From: Bradyrhizobium sp. cir1
GTDB taxonomy: Bacteria > Pseudomonadota > Alphaproteobacteria > Rhizobiales > Xanthobacteraceae
Direction of reading: 5' to 3'
Assembly: GCF_014198245.1 (NCBI RefSeq)
Contig: NZ_JACIHE010000005.1
Coordinates: 186,001-250,000, forward strand
DNA: 64,000 bases
Position 1 is the first letter of the stretch; each line of letters starts with the position of its first letter. A program made the position numbers and the translations under genes. The notes under the pieces are model-generated. The model did no database searches. It had not been told where the DNA came from and was given only the letters and a program-made list of their open reading frames with translations. Shown one piece after another: positions 17,800-25,627 of this stretch.

Positions 17800-18852
17800 T
17801 CAGGCCAGATTGAGGACCGTGTCGAGCCGGTAGTCGCGCGCCAGCGTGCGCAGCTTCTCCCAGGTGGCATCCTCGACATCGATGCCGTCGCGCAGCCGCT
17901 GCTGTTCGCGCAGGCCCTCGATCTCGCCGGGATAGTAGACGCCCTTGCTGCCTTCGGACGGCGGCGTCGATTTCAGATAGCGTGCGAACTCGGCGACCTC
18001 GCGCTTGAACTCCTGCAGCGGGCGGAATGCAGCGACGTTGAACACGGCCATGAAGCAGCCGTCATTGTGCCGTCCCGTCGGCTCGACGCCGAAGCCGAGG
18101 CCGGTAAGCAGGCCGCAGAGCACCTCGACCATGGCGGCGAGGCCGCTGCCCTTGTAGCCCTCGGTGCCGCCGAGCGGCAGCAGGGCGCCGCCCTTGCGAT
18201 ATTGGCTGGGGTCGGTGGTGTGCCGCCCCTCGGCATCGATGATCCATCCGGTGGGGATTTCCTCGCCACGCGCGACCGCGAGCTGGATCTTGCCGGCCGC
18301 GACCGCCGAGGTCGCCATATCCAGGTAGAAGGGTGTATCAAGATCGCACGGCACCGCGATCGAGATCGGATTGGTGCCGAGCCGCGCCTCCTTGCCGCCG
18401 AACGGGGCCACGTGTTTCGGCGAGCGGCCGGAATCCGCCGTCGCAATCCCGATCATGCCCTCGCGCATTGCCATCAAGGGGTAGGCCGCGAGGCGGCCGA
18501 CATGACTTTGCCGGAATACGGTGCAGGCCGCGACGTTCGCCGTCTTCGCCTTCTCGATCGTCAGCGCCATGGCTTTGGCGTTGACGTGGAAGCCGAAGCC
18601 CCAATGGCCGTCGATCACCGTCGTGGTCGGCGATTCCTGGACGATGGTCCATTTTGCGCCGGGCACGATGTGCCCTGCCTTGATGCGATCGATATAGGTG
18701 GGAACGGCGATCACGCCGTGGGAATCGTGGCCGGCGAGATTGGCGTTGACGCAGCCGATCGCGACGGCGTCGGCCTCTTCCTCGGAAGCTCCGGCCGCCT
18801 GGAGCAGCGCGGCGCTGATGCGCGTGAGGCGGTCGGCCCTGACGATTGGCAT
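17800..18852 (-). CDS. Ldh-family NAD(P)-dependent oxidoreductase
   Basis: A 350-residue member of the malate/ureidoglycolate/sulfolactate dehydrogenase (Ldh) superfamily, unrelated in fold to ordinary lactate dehydrogenases. Signatures are NLAGHDSHGVIAVPTYIDRI near residue 40, HWGFGFHVNAKAM, RQSHVGRLAAYPLMA, and PFGGKEARLGTNPISIAVP. The start at 18852 was chosen because GGGGAAACG precedes it; an upstream in-frame start at 18909 would add 19 Arg/Ser-rich residues. It is the first gene of the operon with the LLM monooxygenase and FAH protein. It oxidises a 2-hydroxy acid or reduces a 2-oxo acid or imine; the substrate is not readable. Confidence 0.88.
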   Translation of the reverse strand: MPIVRADRLTRISAALLQAAGASEEEADAVAIGCVNANLAGHDSHGVIAVPTYIDRIKAGHIVPGAKWTIVQESPTTTVIDGHWGFGFHVNAKAMALTIEKAKTANVAACTVFRQSHVGRLAAYPLMAMREGMIGIATADSGRSPKHVAPFGGKEARLGTNPISIAVPCDLDTPFYLDMATSAVAAGKIQLAVARGEEIPTGWIIDAEGRHTTDPSQYRKGGALLPLGGTEGYKGSGLAAMVEVLCGLLTGLGFGVEPTGRHNDGCFMAVFNVAAFRPLQEFKREVAEFARYLKSTPPSEGSKGVYYPGEIEGLREQQRLRDGIDVEDATWEKLRTLARDYRLDTVLNLA

Positions 18853-19147
18853 GACGTTTCCCCGGCTTGGTGCCCTTAACGGGCTGCTTGTTGGGCGCCA
18901 TCGTCTCAAAGCGCGGGAGCGATATCAATCTCCCGTAAACCAACACAGGGCTGCAAATTCGTAAACGGAACACGCCTTTCGTCGAAGATTCGTCCCGTGC
19001 GGCGGTATTCCCGACAGTTTTGTGGCGATCGTTCGCAGCTCGTTCACTTTGATCGACGGTTTGCAACAGGCAATAACGACCACTTAGGCGATCGCCGCTG
19101 ATAAAGGCACCGGGAGAAATAGGCAGAAATGCCCGGGAGCTGAGATC

Positions 19148-22100
19148 GTGCCGACGACACTCGCGCGCACATTTGCGGCGCTGAGCGCCATCAATGAAGC
19201 GATCCTCTACGCGAGATCGCCGGACGAGCTGTACCAGAAGGTCTGCGACGCCGGATTTTCGAGCGGGGACTTTTTGGCCGTGGCCGTGTTCCTGGTGGGC
19301 CCCGATGGCCGGCGGCTGCGCTTTGCGGCCGGCAGCGGCGACGATATCCCGCGGCTGCGCTCGCTCGAGGTCACGACGGACGCCGGCACGCCGGAGGGAT
19401 CGGGTGTCGGCGGCGAGGCATTTCGCGATCAGAAGCTGTGCATCAGCAACGACTATCTGAACGATCCGCGCTCGCTGGCGTGGCGTGAGGGCGCCACCAA
19501 GGCGCACATCGGTGCGGCCGCGGCGTTGCCGCTGCTCTGCAACGGCAAGAGCGTCGGCGTGTTGTACGTGACGCGGAGCGAGGCGAACTCGCTGAACGAG
19601 CAGATGGTGTCGCTGTTCGAGCGCATGTCGGCCAACATCTCCTACGCGCTGGACAATTTTGCGCGCGAGACCGCGCGGCAGACCAGCGAACGGGCGACAC
19701 GGCGGCTCAACCGCATGTTCGGCGCCATCAGCGCCACCAACGAGGCGATCCTGCGGGCCAAGACCGAGCAGGAGCTGTACCAGCTCGTCTGCGACGCCTC
19801 CGTGCACAGCGGCAAGTCGCTGGCGACCATCGTGCTGCTCCGTGAACCGGATTCGCACTGGATGAAGCCGGTTGCCGCCACCGGGCAGAACCTCGAGCTC
19901 GTCACCCAGGCGCGCTATTCGGTCGATCCGGAAAACCCCTATGGCAAGGGCATCTCCGGCGAGGTGTTCCGGACCCAGAGAGCCGTCATCGAGGACGATC
20001 TCGCCAGCCGCACCAAGGGCTCGCCGTGGGAGCAGGCCAACGTCAACACCGGCGTCGCCGCCTGCGTGGTCGCGCCGCTGATCAAGCGTGGCGAAAGCGT
20101 CGGCGTGCTTCTGTTCTTCATCAGCCGCTCCTGGGCCAAGGACGATGAGATTGTCGCGCTGCTGCTGCGGATGACGGAGAACGTCTCGTTCGCGATCGAG
20201 AACTTCGGCCGGGAGGCCGAGAAGGCCAGGATCGCCGCGGAAGAAGAGCGCCTGGCGCGCATGTATGCCGCGCTCAGTGCCACCAACGAGGCGATCCTGC
20301 GCGCGCGGTCGCGGTCCGAGCTGTTCGAGCTCGTCTGCGAGGCGACGGCCAAAGGCGCCAAGTTCACCTCGGCCAGCATCGCGCTGGTCGACCAGCGCGC
20401 CGAGCTGCTGCGCGTGGTCGCCAGCTACGGACCGAATGCCGGCCAGGTTCGCAACTTCAAGTTCTCGATCTCCGAGCAGGTGGCGGAGGGACGCGGGCTG
20501 ACCGGCACCGCATTCCGCACGCGCCAGCCTGCCGTCAGCAACGACGTGCTCGCCGACGACCGCATCGCGCCCTGGCACGCCAGCGCCCGCCGCAACGGGA
20601 TCGCGTCCTCCGCGGCGCTGCCGCTGTTCAACGGCGACCGGGTCGAGGGCGTGTTTCTGTTCAACTCGCCGGAGTGCGGCACCTTCACGCCCGAACTGGT
20701 CGAGCTGCTGCGCAGGCTCCAGGCCAACGTCTCTTTTGCGCTGGAGAATTTCGACCGTGCCGAGGCGAAGGCGCAAGTGGACAAGCAGCGCAATCGCCTG
20801 AGCGGAATGTTCGAGGCGCTGAGCGCAACCAATGAAGCCATCATGCGCGCCAAGACGCGTGAGGATCTGTTCGAGGCGGCATGCCAGGCGGCGGTCCTCG
20901 GCGACGTGTTCGCTTCGGCGACGATTGGCATCATAGACAAGGAAGATGAGCTCGTTCGCGTCGTTGCAGTAAAGGGACGCCTGCAGGAGCAGATGGTCGG
21001 ACGGACCTGTATCATTTCCGCCGGGCATCCCGAGGGCCAGGGGATCATCGGCACCTCGCTCCGGACCCGTCGGCCCAGTGTCATGAACGACTATCTGAAC
21101 CAGCCGCGTTCGGCATACTGGCGGGCAAAGGCGATCGAGGATGGAACGCGGGCAGCCGCTAGCTTTCCGCTTCTAAAGGCAGGCCAGGAGCCGATCGGCA
21201 TCCTGCTTTTCCTCGCGCCCGAAGAGAACACATTCACGCCGGATCTGGTCGAATTGCTCGGACGCCTCGCCGAGAACGTCTCCTTCGCGCTCGACAATTT
21301 CGACCGGGCGGAGGAAAAGGCCCGCACCGAGGCGCAGAAGGAACGCCTGACGCGCATGTTCGCAGCGCTGAGCGCCACCAACGAGGCGATCATGCGGGCC
21401 AAGTCGCGTGCAGAGCTGTTCGACCTCGTCTGCCTCGCCGCCTCGAACGGCGCGAAATTCACCTCGACGACGATCGCGCTGGCAATGGAGGGCAGCGATC
21501 AGCTCGAGATCGTGGCGGCGGCCGGGCCGTCCGCGGACACCACGCGCAACATCCGCCTCTCCATCGACCCCGAGCGTCCCGAGGGGCGCGGCATGAGCGG
21601 CACGGCGTTCCGCTCGCGCCAGCCGTGCATCAGCAACGACTACCTCAACGACGATCGCGTCCGTGTCTTCCATGCCATCGTGCGCGGCGACGGGGCGCGG
21701 TCGGGCGCGGCGTTTCCGCTCGTCGTGCACGATCGTGCCGTCGGCGTCATGATCTACATGTCGACCGAGCCCGGAACCTTCACGGAAGAGTTCGTCGAGC
21801 TGCTGCAGCGCCTGGCCGACAACGTCTCCTTCGCGATGGAGAATTTCGATCGGGCCGACGAGAAGAACAAGGCGGACGAGCGGATCGAATATCTCGCCTC
21901 GCACGACAGCCTGACCGACCTGCCGAACCGCGAGACCTTCAACGGGCTGCTGCGCGCGGCAATCGACACCGCGCAGCGCCACGACCACCGGTTTGCGGTC
22001 CTGTTCATCGATCTCGACCGCTTCAAGGTCATCAACGACTCGCTGGGGCACGAGGCCGGCGACCTGCTGCTGCTCGAAGTGGCGAACCGCTTGTGCGGCG

Positions 22101-23263
22101 CGCTGCGGGCTAGCGACGTGGTGGCGCGTCTCGGCGGCGACGAGTTCGTGGTCATCCTCGACCAGTGCGGCGAGATCGACGACGTCCAGCGCATCGCGAC
22201 CGGGCTGCTCGCGGCGCTCGCCGAGCCCATGGAGCTCGCCGGTCACGAGTGCCATACCACGGCCTCGATCGGCATCGCGATGTATCCGGCCAACGGCTCC
22301 GACGCGCAGACGCTGACCAAGAACGCCGACATGGCAATGTATCTGGCCAAGGAGGACGGCAAGAACGGCTACCGCTTCTTCTCCAAGGAGGTGAAGACTC
22401 AGTCGATCGAGCGCCTGTCGCTGGAGAGCGCGCTTCGCCGGGCGCTGGAGCGCGAGCAGTTCTCGCTGAACTACCAGCCCAAGGTGGACATGGAGACCGG
22501 CCAGATCACCGGCGTGGAAGCGCTGCTGCGCTGGACCCATCCCGATCTCGGCAGCGTCTCGCCCGCACAATTCATTCCGCTTGCGGAGGAAACCGGGTTG
22601 ATCGTGCCGATCGGCCGCTGGGTGCTGAATGAGGCCTGCGCGCAGGCCATGGCCTGGCAGCGCCGCGGATTGCTGCCGCTGTCGATGGCCGTCAACCTGT
22701 CGCCCCGGCAGTTCGCCGACGAGCATCTGTTGCAGGATGTCGACGAGGCGTTGGCGGCCTCAGGCATGTCGCCGGTGCTGCTCCAGCTCGAGGTCACCGA
22801 GAGCATGATGATGCGCAATGTCGGACGTGCGCTCAAGGTGCTCGACGCCATCCAGAGCCGCGGCATCCGCCTTGCGATCGACGATTTCGGCACCGGCTAT
22901 TCGTCGATGTCGCTGATGAAGCACTTTCCGATCGACACCATCAAGATCGACCGCTCCTTCGTGCGCGACCTGCCGCAGGATTCCGAGGATCAGGCGATTG
23001 CGCAGGCGATCATCAGCATGGGTAAGGCGCTCGGCATGACGGTCGTCGCCGAAGGCGTCGAGAACGCCGAGCAGGAGGCGTTCCTGCGCAGCCACGGCTG
23101 CGACGAGATGCAGGGCTTCCTGATCTCGAAGCCGCTGCCGGCCAAGCAGATGGCCGAACTGCTGCGGCCGATGGTCCTGCCTGTGGCACCGCCGCTCCAG
23201 CCCGAGCCGGATCCGGTTGCCACTGCGGCTGCGGCGTTACGGCTGAAACGCGCTGTCGTCTGA
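19148..23263 (+). CDS. Five-GAF, GGDEF and EAL domain cyclic-di-GMP protein
   Basis: A 1371-residue soluble protein. Five tandem GAF units begin near residues 8, 189, 371, 553 and 736, each opening with a variant of ALSATNEAILRAK, period about 182 residues. Then come a GGDEF domain (about 910-1080; RLGGDEFVVILDQ intact, so cyclase chemistry is possible) and an EAL domain (about 1095-1345; GVEALLRW and DDFGTGYSS intact, so phosphodiesterase chemistry is possible). No signal peptide or membrane helix is seen, so it is cytosolic. The start is GTG at 19148; the nearest ATG runs into a stop. It probably adjusts cyclic-di-GMP, and possibly the exopolysaccharide cluster that begins 0.5 kb downstream (inference). 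Confidence 0.93.
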   Translation: MPTTLARTFAALSAINEAILYARSPDELYQKVCDAGFSSGDFLAVAVFLVGPDGRRLRFAAGSGDDIPRLRSLEVTTDAGTPEGSGVGGEAFRDQKLCISNDYLNDPRSLAWREGATKAHIGAAAALPLLCNGKSVGVLYVTRSEANSLNEQMVSLFERMSANISYALDNFARETARQTSERATRRLNRMFGAISATNEAILRAKTEQELYQLVCDASVHSGKSLATIVLLREPDSHWMKPVAATGQNLELVTQARYSVDPENPYGKGISGEVFRTQRAVIEDDLASRTKGSPWEQANVNTGVAACVVAPLIKRGESVGVLLFFISRSWAKDDEIVALLLRMTENVSFAIENFGREAEKARIAAEEERLARMYAALSATNEAILRARSRSELFELVCEATAKGAKFTSASIALVDQRAELLRVVASYGPNAGQVRNFKFSISEQVAEGRGLTGTAFRTRQPAVSNDVLADDRIAPWHASARRNGIASSAALPLFNGDRVEGVFLFNSPECGTFTPELVELLRRLQANVSFALENFDRAEAKAQVDKQRNRLSGMFEALSATNEAIMRAKTREDLFEAACQAAVLGDVFASATIGIIDKEDELVRVVAVKGRLQEQMVGRTCIISAGHPEGQGIIGTSLRTRRPSVMNDYLNQPRSAYWRAKAIEDGTRAAASFPLLKAGQEPIGILLFLAPEENTFTPDLVELLGRLAENVSFALDNFDRAEEKARTEAQKERLTRMFAALSATNEAIMRAKSRAELFDLVCLAASNGAKFTSTTIALAMEGSDQLEIVAAAGPSADTTRNIRLSIDPERPEGRGMSGTAFRSRQPCISNDYLNDDRVRVFHAIVRGDGARSGAAFPLVVHDRAVGVMIYMSTEPGTFTEEFVELLQRLADNVSFAMENFDRADEKNKADERIEYLASHDSLTDLPNRETFNGLLRAAIDTAQRHDHRFAVLFIDLDRFKVINDSLGHEAGDLLLLEVANRLCGALRASDVVARLGGDEFVVILDQCGEIDDVQRIATGLLAALAEPMELAGHECHTTASIGIAMYPANGSDAQTLTKNADMAMYLAKEDGKNGYRFFSKEVKTQSIERLSLESALRRALEREQFSLNYQPKVDMETGQITGVEALLRWTHPDLGSVSPAQFIPLAEETGLIVPIGRWVLNEACAQAMAWQRRGLLPLSMAVNLSPRQFADEHLLQDVDEALAASGMSPVLLQLEVTESMMMRNVGRALKVLDAIQSRGIRLAIDDFGTGYSSMSLMKHFPIDTIKIDRSFVRDLPQDSEDQAIAQAIISMGKALGMTVVAEGVENAEQEAFLRSHGCDEMQGFLISKPLPAKQMAELLRPMVLPVAPPLQPEPDPVATAAAALRLKRAVV

Positions 23264-23578
23264 CGGCTGCGGGTGCAGCTCGCGGACGTCGTGATCCGCA
23301 CTCTCGGCCATGCTCGGAAAATCCTGGGGGCTCGTCAGCGACGTCTGCTCGACGAACAGCGCCAGAATCGTGCGCGCGCCGGCCGCGAAGCTCGTGCCCT
23401 CGTCTAGGCCGAGCTCGGCGCACCATGTGCGGCTCATCGGCTCCTGATCGTCGACCACCGCCATGGCGGGCCCCCACCACCAGGCAGGCGCGGGCGAACG
23501 CTCGTCCTCGGGCACGACATGCCAGCGGACGAACTCATCCATCACGCGCTCGAACTCCAGGCGTTCAGCCTGATGCAT
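23237..23578 (-). CDS. Hypothetical protein, 113 residues
   Basis: A short acidic, Trp-rich reading frame (VRWHVVPEDE, PAWWWGPAMAV). It has no signal peptide, membrane segment or motif that I recognise. Its last 27 bases overlap the end of the five-GAF gene tail to tail. Codon use is plausible, and no better frame covers 23264-23578, so I keep it as a probable gene. It faces away from the exopolysaccharide cluster. Function unknown. Confidence 0.5.
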   Translation of the reverse strand: MHQAERLEFERVMDEFVRWHVVPEDERSPAPAWWWGPAMAVVDDQEPMSRTWCAELGLDEGTSFAAGARTILALFVEQTSLTSPQDFPSMAESADHDVRELHPQPSDDSAFQP

Positions 23579-23808
23579 TGGATCGATACTCCTGGAATCC
23601 GCGCCTGATGACAGGCCGTCACGCAGATTCGATTGTGGTCCTGACGCCCGGAAAAATCGGCTCGCGCCAAATTGGCCGAACCATGCATCCCGACCTCATC
23701 GTCGGTGATGCCCAAAATGCGGCCGTCGACGATACGCCAACGGCGGCAGCGAATATGCATTCTAGCCGTTTGGAGGCACGGCAGGCAAGGTACGGATGCT
23801 ACGGTTGC

Positions 23809-24801
23809 TTAACGCGCCTTGAGCGGATGGGCCTTCTGGTGCCAGGCCCAGGCGGTGCGGATCACCGTCGGCAAATCGGAATGACGCGGCACGAAGTTCA
23901 GGACTTTTCGCGCGGCAGAGGCGTCGGCGACGAGATAAGTGGGGTCGCCGGCGCGGCGCGGCTTGACGGTGTGCGGCACCTCGCGCCCGGTCTCCTGCTC
24001 GATGGCGTCGAGGATCTCGCGCACCGAGAAGCCCGAGCCGGTGCCGAGGTTGAAGCTGCCGCCGGCATGTCCGGTTTCCAGAAGCTTCAGTGCCGCCACA
24101 TGCGCGGCGGCGAGGTCGGTGACATGGATGTAGTCGCGGATCGCGGTGCCGTCGGGTGTGTCGTAATCGTCGCCGAACACGGCGAAGTCGACATGGCCCT
24201 GCAGCGCCATCATCGCGCGCGGAATGAGATGGGTCTCGTTGTCGCGCAACTCGCCGATGCCGCCGGCGGGATCGGCACCGCTGGCGTTGAAATAGCGCAG
24301 GCAGAAGGCACCGAAGCCGTAGGCCGAGCGATAATCGGCGAGCATGCGCTCGATCATCCATTTCGATGCGCCGTAGGGGTTGATCGGCGCGCAGGGGAAG
24401 TCTTCCGGCAGTTCCTTGGAATCGGCATTGCCGTAGACGGCGCCGGTCGAGGAGAACACGATGCGACGGCAGCCGGCGTTGCGCATCGCCTGCAACAGCG
24501 ACAGCGTGCCTTGCACGTTGTTGACGTAATATTTCTGCGGATCGGTCATGGATTCGCCGACGAGGCTGGCGGCCGCGAAATGCATCACCGCGGTGACCTT
24601 GTGCTCGGCGAAGGCGCGCGCCAGCGCCGCGCCGTCGAGCAGATCGCCCGTCACGAGGGGACCGGCGACGAAACTGCGGTGACCTGTCGAGAGATTGTCA
24701 TAAACGACGGGCTGATAGCCGGCGGCGGTCAGTGCGCGGCAGGCATGCGAGCCAATATAGCCTGCGCCTCCTGTGACGAGGACAGTCGGTCGATCGGTCA
24801 T
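23809..24801 (-). CDS. galE: UDP-glucose 4-epimerase
   Basis: A 330-residue extended short-chain dehydrogenase. VLVTGGAGYIGSHACRAL at residues 9-26 is the NAD-binding loop. SSTGAVYG supplies the catalytic Ser, and the active-site pair Tyr-x3-Lys is in NPYGASKWMIERML (about residue 143). FNASGADPAGGIGE and DGTAIRDYIHVTDLAAAHV are GalE-specific. It interconverts UDP-glucose and UDP-galactose in the cytoplasm and so provides UDP-Gal for polysaccharide. It is the most downstream gene of a minus-strand exopolysaccharide unit (ExoP-like, WecG-like, galE). Confidence 0.93.
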   Translation of the reverse strand: MTDRPTVLVTGGAGYIGSHACRALTAAGYQPVVYDNLSTGHRSFVAGPLVTGDLLDGAALARAFAEHKVTAVMHFAAASLVGESMTDPQKYYVNNVQGTLSLLQAMRNAGCRRIVFSSTGAVYGNADSKELPEDFPCAPINPYGASKWMIERMLADYRSAYGFGAFCLRYFNASGADPAGGIGELRDNETHLIPRAMMALQGHVDFAVFGDDYDTPDGTAIRDYIHVTDLAAAHVAALKLLETGHAGGSFNLGTGSGFSVREILDAIEQETGREVPHTVKPRRAGDPTYLVADASAARKVLNFVPRHSDLPTVIRTAWAWHQKAHPLKAR

Positions 24802-24820
24802 GTCGTATGCTACTCTTCTC

Positions 24821-25627
24821 TCAGCGATTGAAGGGCCGTTTGCGGCTGAAGAGAAGATAGAGCGCGCGGGGGTTGGTGGTCAAATAGCGCCAGAGCAGGC
24901 GGCGGGGCTCAAGCCATGTGCGCCAGGCCCATTCGAGTCCGAATTTCTGCATCCATTGCGGCGCGCGGGACCGGCTGCCCGACAAAAAGTTGAATAAGCC
25001 GCCGGATGTCTTGATAACGCCAACATTGGTGAGCAGCGGTGTGAATTCCTCGACGAATGCCTGCTCGTTGGGCACGCCGAGCGCGACCCAGAGATAATCG
25101 GGCGCGAGCGCATTGATCTCCTCGACTTTCGCGCGCAGGGCTTCGCCGCGCAGATAGCCGTGGCTGTGCCCTACGATCTTCAGGTTCGGATACAGGTCGC
25201 GGACGTTGGCGACCGCCGCGGCGTTCTCGGCCTCGCTGGCGCCGAACATGTAGAAGGTGCGGCCGACCGCTTCGGCCTTGCGCGCGACGACATGGAACAG
25301 GTCCGTGGTCGCGACGCGCTCGGGCAGCGGAAACCAGGATTGCAGTTTCGAGGCCGCCACCAGCGGCTGGCCGTCGGCATTGATCAAATCGGCGATGCGG
25401 AACAGGCGCTCGGTCTGCGGCTCGGTCGAGCAGCGCGCCAGCACCTCGCCATTGGCCGAGGTCAGGTACAGCGGCCGGCCGATGCGATGTTGCGGATCGG
25501 TGGCCTCGATCATGAAATCGGCGGTCGCTTCCAGGTCGAGCGCGGCCATGCGGAGGCCGCCGACGGTGATCCGCGGCACGTCGGCGGTTGCGGCCCGTCC
25601 GTCCAGGTTGACGCGGCGCTCAAGCAT
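24821..25627 (-). CDS. WecG/TagA/CpsF-family glycosyltransferase
   Basis: A 268-residue GT26 protein from the chosen start. Family marks are YLTSANGEVLARC near residue 60, LINADGQPLV (the conserved Asn/Asp site), FYMFGASEAENAAAV, and APDYLWVALGVPNEQAFVEE. GT26 enzymes add N-acetylmannosaminuronate, glucose or similar sugars to lipid-linked intermediates at the inner face of the membrane. ATG at 25627 has GAGG upstream and overlaps the ExoP-like stop by eight bases, a sign of translational coupling. An earlier in-frame ATG at 25672 would overlap by 53 bases and has no clear ribosome site. Confidence 0.88.
   Translation of the reverse strand: MLERRVNLDGRAATADVPRITVGGLRMAALDLEATADFMIEATDPQHRIGRPLYLTSANGEVLARCSTEPQTERLFRIADLINADGQPLVAASKLQSWFPLPERVATTDLFHVVARKAEAVGRTFYMFGASEAENAAAVANVRDLYPNLKIVGHSHGYLRGEALRAKVEEINALAPDYLWVALGVPNEQAFVEEFTPLLTNVGVIKTSGGLFNFLSGSRSRAPQWMQKFGLEWAWRTWLEPRRLLWRYLTTNPRALYLLFSRKRPFNR

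Noticed and set aside
18338..21028. 896-residue open frame on the minus strand
   Set aside because: Antisense to the dehydrogenase and five-GAF genes; low-complexity Arg/Asp/His-rich translation typical of a shadow frame in GC-rich DNA.
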